61,702 bases of DNA, from positions 1 to 61,702 of the forward strand of contig JAIXZE010000197.1 of NCBI GenBank assembly GCA_027489875.1. The letters are read 5' to 3'. Made by a program: the position numbers and the translations under genes. Source of the stretch: Verrucomicrobiales bacterium. GTDB taxonomy: Bacteria; Verrucomicrobiota; Verrucomicrobiia; Limisphaerales; UBA9464. Under the pieces are notes generated by a model, which made no database searches, was not told the DNA's origin, and saw nothing but the letters and a program-made list of their open reading frames with translations. This document shows positions 45,409 to 54,342 of the stretch, in pieces (positions within the stretch are counted from its first letter, which is position 1; each line of letters begins with the position of its first letter).

Positions 45409-45921
45409 TTACTTCAGCTCCTTCTTGCTCAGCAGGATCACACCCACCATCGCCACCAGCAGCAGGATCGACAGGATTTCGAACGGCAGCAGATACGACT
45501 GGAAAAGGATCCGACCCAACTCCTTGGTCGAACCTTCCACAGGCTGGGTTCCGGCAGCGATCACCGGCTTCGCCTGGATCAACGCCCGCAGCAGAACCCC
45601 AGCGAGTCCAAGGACCGCCACCGATCCAAGACCCACCGCGATGGCGTTCAGCTTCCGACGCTCCTCCTCCTTAAGGTCGAGGAGCATGATCACGAAGAGG
45701 AAGAGCACCATGACGGCGCCCGCGTAGACCAGGATCTGGACCGCCGCGAGGAAGAAGGCGTGCAACAGCACGAACAAGCCCGCCATCGAGATGATGGTCA
45801 GCACGAGAAACATCGCGCTGGTCACCGGATTCCGGCTGAGCGGGTTGGCGACGCACAGGAACCCGAACAGCAGGGTCAACCCGGCGAACGCGTAAAACAG
45901 TAGATCGGTAAGCTGCGGCAT
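45409..45921 (-). CDS. nuoJ: NADH-quinone oxidoreductase subunit J
   Basis: A 170-residue five-helix membrane subunit. The third helix [20 protein letters not shown] carries the characteristic pi-bulge motif. The family-typical loop with LDLKEEERR follows. The last helix ([20 protein letters not shown]) is standard. It is 31 bases downstream of nuoI. Confidence 0.94.
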   Translation of the reverse strand: MPQLTDLLFYAFAGLTLLFGFLCVANPLSRNPVTSAMFLVLTIISMAGLFVLLHAFFLAAVQILVYAGAVMVLFLFVIMLLDLKEEERRKLNAIAVGLGSVAVLGLAGVLLRALIQAKPVIAAGTQPVEGSTKELGRILFQSYLLPFEILSILLLVAMVGVILLSKKELK

Positions 45922-45952
45922 GGACGTATCTCGTCTTCCGGTCGGACCCGGG

Positions 45953-46531
45953 TCAACCGACGTTGACGGGGAAGCTCTCCTGTTCCTTGGCCTCTTCCAG
46001 CTTGTGCTTCCACTTCTGGATTCCGGCGTGGACGCCGCCGAGTTTCAGGAGTTTCTCCTTGTTGTAAATCATCTCCTCCCGGCTCAGGCCGGAGAGCGAA
46101 TAATGCTGCTGCAGGAAGATCGCCTCCTCCGGGCATACCTCCTGGCAAAGTCCGCAAAAGATGCACCGCAGCATGTTGATCTCGAATTCGCGCGGCATCT
46201 TCTCCGCGTTTGGCCGGTCAGCCGGTCCCGCCTCGGGGCCGGGCGGCGTGATCTTGATGGCCTTCGGCGGACAGATGAATTCGCACAACTGGCAGGAAAC
46301 GCACTTGGTCGCTCCCTCCTGGTCCCGGACCAGATACGGAGCCCCGCGATACCCACCTTCCACGCGCCAGGGCACCTCGGGATAGTAACCATCGCCGAGA
46401 TCCGTGGCCGTGTTCTCACCCTTCACCGAGCGCACAAAATGGCGGGCCGTCACCTTGAAGCCCTCCACCAGCGCCGGAAGATACGTCCGCTCGTAGAAGT
46501 TCAGCGGACTGCGATCGACAACCTTCGTCAT
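45953..46531 (-). CDS. nuoI: NADH-quinone oxidoreductase subunit I
   Basis: A 192-residue ferredoxin-like subunit carrying clusters N6a and N6b. Two CX2CX2CX3CP motifs are present: CVSCQLCEFICP and CIFCGLCQEVCP. It passes electrons from NuoG to NuoB. An insertion (PPGPEAGPADRPNAEKMP) between the motifs is typical of many bacterial forms. Starts at ATG 46531 after nuoH. Confidence 0.95.
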   Translation of the reverse strand: MTKVVDRSPLNFYERTYLPALVEGFKVTARHFVRSVKGENTATDLGDGYYPEVPWRVEGGYRGAPYLVRDQEGATKCVSCQLCEFICPPKAIKITPPGPEAGPADRPNAEKMPREFEINMLRCIFCGLCQEVCPEEAIFLQQHYSLSGLSREEMIYNKEKLLKLGGVHAGIQKWKHKLEEAKEQESFPVNVG

Positions 46532-46552
46532 ATTTCGTTCGTCCCTTCAGGT

Positions 46553-47635
46553 TCAACGGTTGAACAGCGCCACGCCCAGCGCCGTAAGCACGATGTTGAG
46601 GAGTGCGATCGGAATGAACCGGCGCCATCCCAGATCCATCAACTGGTCGTAACGGAAGCGCGGCAACATCCAACGGACCCAGATGAAGACCACCATCAGG
46701 ACAATCATCTTCGCGATGAAGATCCCGATGTGCACCAACCCGCCCAGCAGCGAATCCGCGGGCTTGCCCAAGAACGGCAGCGACCAACCACCGAAGAAGA
46801 GCGTCACCATCATCGCCGAACTGGCGATCATGTTCGCATACTCCCCAAGGAAGAAGAGCGCGAACTTCATCGAGCTGTACTCGGTGTGGTAACCACCGAC
46901 CAATTCCGTCTCGGACTCCGGAAGATCGAACGGAAGCCGGTTCGTCTCGGCAAACGCCGACACGAGGAAAATCACGAACGCCACCGGTTGATACAGCACC
47001 AGCCACCCGTTATCCGCCTGCCACTGGATGAGCTTCGACAGGTTCAGGTCACCCACGATCAGGAACAACGAAACCACGCTCATCCCCATCGCGATCTCGT
47101 ACGAGATCATCTGCGCGCTCGAACGGATGCCACCCAGGAAGGGATACTTCGAGTTGGACGCCCAACCCGCCAGCACGATGCCGTACACACCGAGGGAAAC
47201 GATCCCGAAGGTATACAGGATGCCGACGTTCAGGTCCGCGATCACCATCTGCTGCTTGCCCAACGTCGAACCGAAGGGAATCACCGCGAGGGTGAGAAAC
47301 GCAGGAATCACGGAAATCGCCGGCGCGATCCAGAAGTAGATGGTCCGTACGTAGGCCGGCGTGAAGTCCTCCTTCAGGATGAACTTCAACCCGTCCGCCA
47401 TGGGTTGGAAGATGCCGCAACGCTGGAGGAAACGGCCCAGCACCGGGATCTTCAGCGCCAAAGGCGGTGCCGTCCGGTTGGGTCCCACACGATCCTGGAT
47501 GAACGCGGAAACCTTCCGCTCCACCAACACCGCGTACGCCACGAAGGTCATCACCACGCCAAACACGACGGCGATCTTCGCCGCGCTGAACAGCACGAAC
47601 TGGAACGTGGGATCGATGAACAGGTTCTCGAGCAT
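46553..47635 (-). CDS. nuoH: NADH-quinone oxidoreductase subunit H
   Basis: A 360-residue membrane subunit that forms the quinone-tunnel entrance. VERKVSAFIQDRVGPNRTAP near residue 35, FAETNRLPFDLPESETELVG and YSSMKFALFFLGEYANM are the family hallmarks, with charged residues that relay conformational change. ATG 47635 (MLENLF) is used; a frame to 47692 overlaps nuoG. Eight helices. Confidence 0.95.
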   Translation of the reverse strand: MLENLFIDPTFQFVLFSAAKIAVVFGVVMTFVAYAVLVERKVSAFIQDRVGPNRTAPPLALKIPVLGRFLQRCGIFQPMADGLKFILKEDFTPAYVRTIYFWIAPAISVIPAFLTLAVIPFGSTLGKQQMVIADLNVGILYTFGIVSLGVYGIVLAGWASNSKYPFLGGIRSSAQMISYEIAMGMSVVSLFLIVGDLNLSKLIQWQADNGWLVLYQPVAFVIFLVSAFAETNRLPFDLPESETELVGGYHTEYSSMKFALFFLGEYANMIASSAMMVTLFFGGWSLPFLGKPADSLLGGLVHIGIFIAKMIVLMVVFIWVRWMLPRFRYDQLMDLGWRRFIPIALLNIVLTALGVALFNR

Positions 47636-47649
47636 GGATTGGAATCTCC

Positions 47650-49365
47650 TCAGACCGGAACCGTCACCCCGGTGTCGCCCAGTTTCGACCATTCAACCCC
47701 CGCGAGCGCCGGGACCTCCGACGCCATCCGGTTGAACAGGCCCTCAATGGTTGTGAAGCCGTCCGCCGTTCCCAGCGCCTTGGCCACCTCCGCCAGAAAT
47801 TCCCACTCCGGCCGGGCATCGCCGCGCGGTTCAACGGCCTTCATGAACTTCTGCACGCGCCCCTTGCCGTTGATGAACGTGCCGCGCTTCTCTGCATGCG
47901 CACAACCCGGCAATAGATAATGGGCGGCCGCGGTCGTGGCATTCGGAAGGATGTCGCTCACGATCAGGGTCTCCACCTTCGCCAGCAAGGCGGCGTCGAT
48001 TCCGACCTTCGTCACGTCCTCACCGAAAACCACCAGGGTCCGGATCCGGCCGGCCCGGATTCCATCCGCGATGGTGGGGATCGAGATCCCGATCTCCGTG
48101 TAGGCAATGCCTGTGAGGCGTGCTCCCTGGCTGTTGGGATTGCGGTCGGCACTCACCAGCAATCGATCGGCTTCGCCTTCGCGCTCCACCGCATCCGTGA
48201 TGGCACCCAACCGGACGGCCAACCGCCGGAGCAGGTAGAGTTCCTCAGTGGTCTGACGCGCGCTGGCGATGATCGCCACGCTGCCCTCGGCCGCCTGACG
48301 CAGGTGCTCCGTGATCTGGGCCAACGCCACCGGCCAGGTGGAACGTTCACCCCGGACGCGCACTTCCTGCAAACGATCCGCCCGACCCACCCACGTATAA
48401 TTCAACCGCCCCGCGTCGCACATCCAGCTGGCGTTCACCGCGTCGTTGTCGCGCGGTTCATAGCGGTGGATGACGTTCTCTCGGGATCCGATCGTGATGT
48501 TGCAGCCAGTGGAACAGGAGGTGCAGACGCTCTTGGTTTCCTTGAGGAACCAGACGCGCATCTTGAACCGGAAATCCTTCGACGTCAGCGCGCCCACCGG
48601 ACAGATGTCGACGGTGTTCAGCGTGTAGTTGTTGTCGAACTGCTTCCCGGGAGCCGCGGAAATCGTGTTGTAGGAACCGCGGTTCACAATGCCGAGTGCA
48701 TCGTCGCCCGCCACGTCCCGCGTGAACCGGATGCACCGCGTGCACAAGACGCAACGCTCGTCGTCAAGGACGATCCGGGGTCCGAGGTCGACCGCCTTCG
48801 GTTTGTGGACCTTGGGTTCCACGAAACGCGAGGCCGCCTGACCATGCTGAACCGAGTACTCCTGCAGCTTGCACTCACCGGCCTGATCACAGATCGGGCA
48901 GTCCAGCGGGTGATTGATCAACAGCGATTCCAGAACCGCCTCCCGCATCTGCTTCGTTGCGGGGGAGGACGGATAGATCTCCATGCCTGGAGAAATGGGC
49001 GTCGCACAGGCAATCGCACCACGCGGCGTTCCCGGTTCATAGGGGAGGACCGAGCGGGCGATCTTGGGCGATCCATCCTCGTTCACCACCGGCTTCTTGG
49101 TGGCGGGATCCATCACCGGCGTGCCGAACTCGACCAGGCACATGCGGCAATTGCCCGCGATCGGCAGCTTCGGATGGTAGCAGTAATGCGGGACTTCCTG
49201 CGCGGCGATCTGACAGGCCTGGAGCATCGTCGTGGGCACGAGCTTGCCCTGCCAGTCGGGCATCATCTTCGGCACGTCGATTTCCCGGCCGTCGACCTTG
49301 ATCCGGATCTTCTCGACGGGCGGTGGCGCCGTGGGCGCCGGTGCGGTGGTCGGTGCGTTGGACAT
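47650..49365 (-). CDS. nuoG: NADH-quinone oxidoreductase subunit G
   Basis: A 571-residue iron-sulfur subunit. The N-terminal [2Fe-2S] domain has HYCYHPKLPIAGNCRMCLVE. HPLDCPICDQAGECKLQEYS and CVLCTRCIRFTRDVAG supply N4/N5 ligands, and SVCTSCSTGCNITIG begins the molybdopterin-like region. That C-terminal region is short compared with E. coli NuoG (about 900 residues), as in several phyla. ATG 49365; a TTG at 49380 is in frame. Confidence 0.93.
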   Translation of the reverse strand: MSNAPTTAPAPTAPPPVEKIRIKVDGREIDVPKMMPDWQGKLVPTTMLQACQIAAQEVPHYCYHPKLPIAGNCRMCLVEFGTPVMDPATKKPVVNEDGSPKIARSVLPYEPGTPRGAIACATPISPGMEIYPSSPATKQMREAVLESLLINHPLDCPICDQAGECKLQEYSVQHGQAASRFVEPKVHKPKAVDLGPRIVLDDERCVLCTRCIRFTRDVAGDDALGIVNRGSYNTISAAPGKQFDNNYTLNTVDICPVGALTSKDFRFKMRVWFLKETKSVCTSCSTGCNITIGSRENVIHRYEPRDNDAVNASWMCDAGRLNYTWVGRADRLQEVRVRGERSTWPVALAQITEHLRQAAEGSVAIIASARQTTEELYLLRRLAVRLGAITDAVEREGEADRLLVSADRNPNSQGARLTGIAYTEIGISIPTIADGIRAGRIRTLVVFGEDVTKVGIDAALLAKVETLIVSDILPNATTAAAHYLLPGCAHAEKRGTFINGKGRVQKFMKAVEPRGDARPEWEFLAEVAKALGTADGFTTIEGLFNRMASEVPALAGVEWSKLGDTGVTVPV

Positions 49366-49376
49366 GGTCGAAATCG

Positions 49377-50783
49377 TCAATGGTGCGCGGTGGGGATCAT
49401 TCCCTTGGCACGGGCTTCTTCGTCCGCCTTGCCACGGGCCACGAAGTCATCCTTGAACTTCTTCACGAAGGACAGGACCGGCCATGCGGCCGCCTCGCCG
49501 AAGGCGCAGATCGTGCGGCCCTGGATGTTCTGTGCGATGTGCAGCAGATAGTCGGCATCCTGGCTGCGGCCGCCGCCGGTGGTCATGCGGTGCAGAGCCT
49601 TCGACATCCACAAGGCACCTTCGCGGCACGGCGTGCATTGGCCGCAGCTTTCGTGTGCGTAAAACTCCGAGACGTTGGCGAGGACATCGACGATTTCCCG
49701 GGTGTCGTCCATCACGATCACCGCGCCGGAACCGGACATCGTGCCAGCCTGCTGCAATGAATCAAAATCGTAAGGCAGGTCGAGCAGGTCGGTGTCCACG
49801 GCGACCATCTGGCCATCCGCACCCTTCTTGCGGAGTTTGAACTTCTCTCCGGCCTTCAGGACCTTCGAGGAGGATCCGCCAGGGATGATCGCCTTCAACG
49901 TCCGGCCAGGCTTGAGGCCTCCGCCGAAGCTCTCGTTGTAGATGACTTCGCCCAAGGTGACCTTGCCGACCTCAACCTCGAAGTAACCAGGCTTCCGGAC
50001 GTCGCCACTCAGGGAAATAATGCGGGTACCCGTGTTGTTCGGTGTTCCCAGTTTCGCGTACTCGGCACCGCCCATGTTCACGATGTGCCGGACATGACAC
50101 AACGTCTCCACGTTGTTCACGATCGTCGGGCACATGTAGAGGCCCAGGACGGCCGGGAAATAGGGAGGCTTGATGCGCGGATAGGGACGCTTGCCTTCGA
50201 GCGATTCAATCAGGCCGGTTTCCTCGCCGCAGATATAGGCACCCGCACCGCGGTGGACGTGGATTTCGAGGTCCGCCCCGGAACCCAGGATGTTCTTCCC
50301 GAGAAAACCCTTCGCTCGCGCCTCATCCAACGCCTTGTTGAGCAAGCGCGCCCCATGGGGCATCTCACCCCGGATATAGATGTAGGCCAGTTTCACGTCA
50401 TTGGCCCAGCACGAGATGATCATGCCTTCGACCAACTGGTGCGGATCCTTGTGCAGGATCTGTCGGTCCTTGAACGTGCCCGGCTCCGACTCATCGGCAT
50501 TGCAGATCAGATAAATCGGCTTGCCGCTGCGGCGATCGACGAAACTCCACTTGAGTCCGGCCGAGAAGCCTGCCCCGCCACGACCGCGCAATCCGGATTT
50601 CAGGACTTCATCCCGGATCACCTCGCGGGATGACATCTTCTTTCCGTCCGGGAGATCCCGCCCCGGCGTGGCCAGCGCCTTGCGCAGGGCCTCGTAGCCG
50701 CCGTGACGGATGTAGCACTCGATGTCGGGTGTGTAACCCGGCTGATCGGCGTGCTTCAGGATGAGTCTGTGCTCTTGAGGCAT
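49377..50783 (-). CDS. nuoF: NADH-quinone oxidoreductase subunit F
   Basis: A 468-residue FMN- and NADH-binding subunit. Hallmarks are GLRGRGGAGFSAGLKWSF (NADH-binding glycine loop), GAGAYICGEETGLIESLEG (FMN) and the N3 cluster motif ESCGQCTPCREG. ATG 50783 (MPQEHRLIL) is chosen; a 25-residue extension would run antisense into the tRNA-Gln gene. It is 11 bases upstream of nuoG and separated from nuoE by about 360 bases that hold the tRNA. Confidence 0.95.
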   Translation of the reverse strand: MPQEHRLILKHADQPGYTPDIECYIRHGGYEALRKALATPGRDLPDGKKMSSREVIRDEVLKSGLRGRGGAGFSAGLKWSFVDRRSGKPIYLICNADESEPGTFKDRQILHKDPHQLVEGMIISCWANDVKLAYIYIRGEMPHGARLLNKALDEARAKGFLGKNILGSGADLEIHVHRGAGAYICGEETGLIESLEGKRPYPRIKPPYFPAVLGLYMCPTIVNNVETLCHVRHIVNMGGAEYAKLGTPNNTGTRIISLSGDVRKPGYFEVEVGKVTLGEVIYNESFGGGLKPGRTLKAIIPGGSSSKVLKAGEKFKLRKKGADGQMVAVDTDLLDLPYDFDSLQQAGTMSGSGAVIVMDDTREIVDVLANVSEFYAHESCGQCTPCREGALWMSKALHRMTTGGGRSQDADYLLHIAQNIQGRTICAFGEAAAWPVLSFVKKFKDDFVARGKADEEARAKGMIPTAHH

Positions 50784-50834
50784 GGTCGTACTTGACTCGA
50801 AAGATTTCTCCTCTAACGTGGCCGGCCTATCGAC

Positions 50835-50908
50835 TGCCCGATGGTGTAACGGTAGCACAGCAGACTCTGGATCTGTTTGTCATGGTTCAAATCCATGTCG
50901 GGCAGCCA
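50835..50908 (+). tRNA. tRNA-Gln (anticodon CTG)
   Basis: Acceptor stem TGCCCGA (50835-50841) pairs with TCGGGCA (50898-50904), followed by discriminator G and an encoded CCA. A normal D arm (GGTGTAACGGTAGCAC) is present. The anticodon loop CTCTGGA gives CTG between GCAGA and TCTGT. The T arm is CATGGTTCAAATCCATG. The gene lies in the gap between nuoE and nuoF, on the opposite strand. Confidence 0.95.
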
Positions 50909-51143
50909 ACTCACGGTTCCGAACGAGTTGGCCTTCTTCAACGGTTCTCCCCACGACCCACTTTCCATTGTCCCGCTGTCCACAGTCCCGCTGTCCAACG
51001 CCTGCTTCGCCATCAAGGCAACGCTGCGTACGTTGGCATCCGCGCAAAACTCCACCTTCCCACAGCCCAGCGACTCACTCAGGAGGGATCCTGAGGGCGT
51101 CATCATGGACGGGATGGAATGGGAGTGTGTCATGGATTCCAGA
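50909..51143. other. Spacer between tRNA-Gln and nuoE, no confident gene
   Basis: It contains short repeats of GTCCCGCTGTCCA and a minus-strand frame (50813-51133) that would end antisense to the tRNA. No signal supports that frame. With the tRNA this interrupts an otherwise tight operon. Confidence 0.4.
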
Positions 51144-51629
51144 TCATCGGCCCCGGCTCAGGATCCGGTCGCAGTCCGCGGCCGTACACTTTTCCACGAG
51201 ATCGTCGTTCACCATCACCACAGGCGCGGTGCCGCAGCTCGCGAGGCACTCGACAAATTCCACGGTGAACTTCCCGTCTGCCGTCGTCTGTGCGCCGTGC
51301 TTGTGCGCATCCAGACCGAGCTTTTCGACGAAGTGCTTCCGCAGTGCATCCGACCCCGCCAGCGCACAACTCAACGTCCGGCACACCTTCACCTGGGTCT
51401 TGCCCAACGGTGTCTGACGGAACATTGGGTAAAACGTCACCAACTCCTGGACGTTGATCGGCTGCAATCCCAGCTTGCCAGCTGTCCAATCCACCGCTTC
51501 CGGGGACACATAACCAAAATGCTCCTGCAACGCGTGCAGGAACATCAATGACGCACTCCGCTTCTGGGGATAGTGCGTGGTCAGCTCATCGAGCTGGGCC
51601 TCCAATTTGGCAGGAACGCTAAAGCTCAT
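51144..51629 (-). CDS. nuoE: NADH-quinone oxidoreductase subunit E
   Basis: A 161-residue thioredoxin-like subunit carrying [2Fe-2S] cluster N1a. Cluster ligands fit the C-X4-C ... C-X3-C pattern (VCRTLSCALAGSD and VECLASCGTAP). The N-terminal helical part has LMFLHALQEHFGYVSPEAV. It pairs with NuoF in the NADH-oxidising module. Starts at ATG 51629, 14 bases after the nuoD stop codon. Confidence 0.94.
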   Translation of the reverse strand: MSFSVPAKLEAQLDELTTHYPQKRSASLMFLHALQEHFGYVSPEAVDWTAGKLGLQPINVQELVTFYPMFRQTPLGKTQVKVCRTLSCALAGSDALRKHFVEKLGLDAHKHGAQTTADGKFTVEFVECLASCGTAPVVMVNDDLVEKCTAADCDRILSRGR

Positions 51630-51643
51630 GTCTCGGGCTGGAA

Positions 51644-52924
51644 TTACCGGTCCGCCTCACCCATGACGAAGTCGATCGATCCAAGGATCGAGACGACATC
51701 GCTCATCAGGTGACCAGGGAGGATCTCGGGGAGAATGCTCAGGTTGACGAACGACGGAGCGCGGATCTTGAGCCGGTGCGGCGTTCCGCCACCCCGGGAA
51801 TGAATGAAGAACCCAAGTTCGCCCTTGGGGTTCTCCGCGCCAAAATAGACTTCGCCCGGCGGGGCATTGATGCCCTGCGTGACGAGCATGAACTGGTGGA
51901 TCAGCTCCTCCATGCTCGTCATCACCTTCGCCTTGGGCGGCAGGAACACCTTGCCATCCGCCACCTGCACAGGCTCGTGTCCGGCGTTCTCGTAGCCGCC
52001 GGGCAACTTCTGCAGCGCCTGGCGGAGGATGCGCACGCTCTGCCGCATTTCCTCCTGCCGGACCTGATAACGATCGTAACAGTCGCCCACCGTTCCGACG
52101 GGAATATCAAACTCGAGATCCTTGTAGCAGAGATAAGGAGCCGCCTTGCGGACGTCGTAGTCCACACCGCTGCCCCGCAGGTTGGGACCGGTCAAACCAT
52201 AGTTGATGGCGCGATCCCGAGGAATCACACCCACCTCCCGGGTCCGATCGACGAAGATCCGGTTGCGGGTCAGCAATCGGTCCACGTCCTGAAGCGTTAC
52301 CAACACCTCGTCACAGAACTTGAGGACCTTCGCGGCCCATCCCGGAGGGAGGTCCCGCGTCACGCCACCGATGCGCGTGTAGCTCGTCGTGAACCGAGCT
52401 CCCGTCAGCCACTCCGCGAAGTTATAGATCTTCTCACGTTCGGTGAACGTGTGGAGGAACACCGTCAACGCGCCCACGTCCATTGCGAAGGCTCCCAAAC
52501 CCAGCAAATGGGCGGAAATCCGCGCCAACTCGCAACAGATCACGCGGATGTACTGGCACCGCGGCGGAAGCGAGTCGTGGATCCCGAGCAACTTCTCCAC
52601 CGCCAGCGCATAGGCCACGTTGTTGGCCAGTGGTGCGAGGTAATCCAGCCGATCCGTGTAAGGGATGAACTGGTTGTAGGTCATGTTCTCCGCGATCTTC
52701 TCGTCACCCCGGTGCAGGTAACCGAGATCCGGCATGGCCTTGGTGATCGTCTCGCCGTCCATCTCGATCAGGACCCGCAACACACCATGGGTCGAGGGAT
52801 GGGATGGACCCATGTTCAGGACCAGCTTGTCGCCGTGCAGGTCCTGCAACTCGTCGCTGGAAGCCGCGGCTGCCGCTGCTCGGACGCCGGGATCGCGAAA
52901 CTCGATGGTCTGGGAATTCGCCAT
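51644..52924 (-). CDS. nuoD: NADH-quinone oxidoreductase subunit D
   Basis: A 426-residue 49-kDa-type subunit lining the quinone site. GPSHPSTHGVLRVLIEMDGE (quinone-site His loop), GYLHRGDEKIAE, YLAPLANNVAYALAVEKLLG and a C-terminal GSIDFVMGEADR are diagnostic. Separate nuoC and nuoD genes are present, unlike the fused nuoCD of E. coli. It is 12 bases downstream of nuoC. Confidence 0.95.
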   Translation of the reverse strand: MANSQTIEFRDPGVRAAAAAASSDELQDLHGDKLVLNMGPSHPSTHGVLRVLIEMDGETITKAMPDLGYLHRGDEKIAENMTYNQFIPYTDRLDYLAPLANNVAYALAVEKLLGIHDSLPPRCQYIRVICCELARISAHLLGLGAFAMDVGALTVFLHTFTEREKIYNFAEWLTGARFTTSYTRIGGVTRDLPPGWAAKVLKFCDEVLVTLQDVDRLLTRNRIFVDRTREVGVIPRDRAINYGLTGPNLRGSGVDYDVRKAAPYLCYKDLEFDIPVGTVGDCYDRYQVRQEEMRQSVRILRQALQKLPGGYENAGHEPVQVADGKVFLPPKAKVMTSMEELIHQFMLVTQGINAPPGEVYFGAENPKGELGFFIHSRGGGTPHRLKIRAPSFVNLSILPEILPGHLMSDVVSILGSIDFVMGEADR

Positions 52925-52936
52925 GGGGATATCGCC

Positions 52937-53524
52937 TTATGCCTCGGGAGTCCGTGCCCGTGGTTCGCGGGCAATGCTGTCTGCTGTGCTCGCCACGGTC
53001 ACGAAGGGCCCGCCTTCGAGCGGTGCCGGGCGCGTGAAGGCAACCTCGGGCAGCGAAGTCTCCTTTCCGGCCAATGGAAAATCCTTACGCAACGGATGAT
53101 ACGGGTATCCATCCCACATCAGGATGCGTCGCAGGTCCGGGTGCCCGGCAAACCGGATGCCCATCATGTCGTAGACCTCGCGCTCGTGCCAATCGGCCGT
53201 ACGCCACACGCTCGAAACCGTGGGCACTTCTCCCTTTTCCTCGGTCACGCTCGTCTTGAGGCGCAGGTGCTGCCCGTGGCCCAGCCCCAGAAGCTCGTAG
53301 ACCACCGTCCAGCGAGGGTCTTCGCCGTAATTGTCCACGCTGGCCAAGTCCAGCAGCATGTCGAATCCCAGAACATCCCGCGCATGCAGGCAGACGTCTG
53401 CGATGCGCCCCGCGTCCAGCACCACCAGTGTCGCCTCGCCCCGGAACTCCGTCGGTGCGGAAATGACCTCCGGGAACGCGTCCCGCAACTGGCCTGCAAT
53501 TTCGAGTGCGGTGGCCACGTTCAA
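52937..53524 (-). CDS. nuoC: NADH-quinone oxidoreductase subunit C
   Basis: A 195-residue 30-kDa-type subunit. Signature residues lie in [20 protein letters not shown] and [19 protein letters not shown]. Translation seems to start at TTG 53524, which overlaps the nuoB stop (TTGA), with a GTG two codons on as an alternative. The C-terminal 30 residues are a flexible tail ([11 protein letters not shown]...). Confidence 0.93.
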   Translation of the reverse strand: MNVATALEIAGQLRDAFPEVISAPTEFRGEATLVVLDAGRIADVCLHARDVLGFDMLLDLASVDNYGEDPRWTVVYELLGLGHGQHLRLKTSVTEEKGEVPTVSSVWRTADWHEREVYDMMGIRFAGHPDLRRILMWDGYPYHPLRKDFPLAGKETSLPEVAFTRPAPLEGGPFVTVASTADSIAREPRARTPEA

Positions 53525-54135
53525 GCCTTGGGTTTGCGGGTTTCTTCGAGGCTCGTCGCCGAGATTTCCAGTCCGAGACGCCCATACTTGCTCGGACCCG
53601 AGTCGCGCTTCAGATCACGCGTGATCGGTTCACGACCGACCTTTTCCTGCAACCGGATCAACGCGTCCAGCAGGGCTTCCGGCCGCGGCGGGCAACCGGC
53701 GATGTAGACATCCACCGGAACGATGTTGTCCACGCCCTGAAGCACCGCGTAGGAGCGATACATGCCGCCGGTCGACGCACAGGCACCCATCGCGATCACC
53801 CACTTCGGCTCCGCCATCTGTTCGTAGATGCGGCGAACGGCCAGAGCCATCTTGTAGGTCACGGTGCCGGCCACGATCATGACGTCCGACTGGCGGGGCG
53901 AGAACCGCATGACCTCGGATCCAAAGCGGCTGATGTCGAAACGGCTGGCACCGGCTGCCATCAATTCGATGGCGCAGCAGGCAAGACCCATGGGCATGGG
54001 CCACAAGGAGTTCTTGCGGAACCAGTTCAGGGCCGCGTCGAGCTGTGTATGCACGACTTCGCCCTCGATTTTCGAGTTGTAACCGTACTCGGTGGTCTGC
54101 AGGCGGGCAGAAGTCGTCAGCGCGGTGGTCTCCAT
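53521..54135 (-). CDS. nuoB: NADH-quinone oxidoreductase subunit B
   Basis: A 204-residue subunit that carries cluster N2, the last electron carrier before quinone. The cluster cysteines are in [22 protein letters not shown] and [13 protein letters not shown]. The start could be ATG 54135 (METTALTT) or ATG 54156. It is the first gene of the operon: no nuoA precedes it; the next gene upstream is a divergent TonB receptor. The promoter should lie in the 200-base spacer with the palindrome at 54210-54229. Confidence 0.94.
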   Translation of the reverse strand: METTALTTSARLQTTEYGYNSKIEGEVVHTQLDAALNWFRKNSLWPMPMGLACCAIELMAAGASRFDISRFGSEVMRFSPRQSDVMIVAGTVTYKMALAVRRIYEQMAEPKWVIAMGACASTGGMYRSYAVLQGVDNIVPVDVYIAGCPPRPEALLDALIRLQEKVGREPITRDLKRDSGPSKYGRLGLEISATSLEETRKPKA

Positions 54136-54209
54136 AGGGAAAGTGGCCCGACCCATCGGGCGGCGGACCGCGGCAAACTATGGTTGGCCCTCCGGGGCTG
54201 CAAGCGGCT

Positions 54210-54229
54210 TTTGTGAATTCTTTCACAAA
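54210..54229. promoter_or_regulatory. CRP/FNR-type palindrome between nuoB and the TonB receptor gene
   Basis: TTTGTGAA-TTCT-TTCACAAA is a perfect 8-bp inverted repeat and fits the TGTGA-N6-TCACA CRP half-site layout exactly. It sits 75 bases upstream of nuoB and 114 bases upstream of the receptor ATG. It could serve either gene. No CRP-family gene is in the window; the regulator is inference. Confidence 0.6.
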
Positions 54230-54342
54230 GTCCCGAAAACCCGCCGTATTCGCGGCATTATGCGCCTCATTTCTGCCAAAATCCGTTCTCGGAATCCACC
54301 ATCGCAGCGTGTTCAATCGTCCCTGAAAAGGAACCTGCTTCC

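Noticed and set aside
45920..49551. Long plus-strand frames opposite nuoI, nuoH and nuoG
   Set aside because: Antisense shadows of clear complex I genes with no ribosome-binding sites or motifs.
50813..51133. A 106-codon minus-strand frame between nuoE and nuoF
   Set aside because: Its 3' third is the antisense of tRNA-Gln and it shows no family similarity; likely a chance frame.
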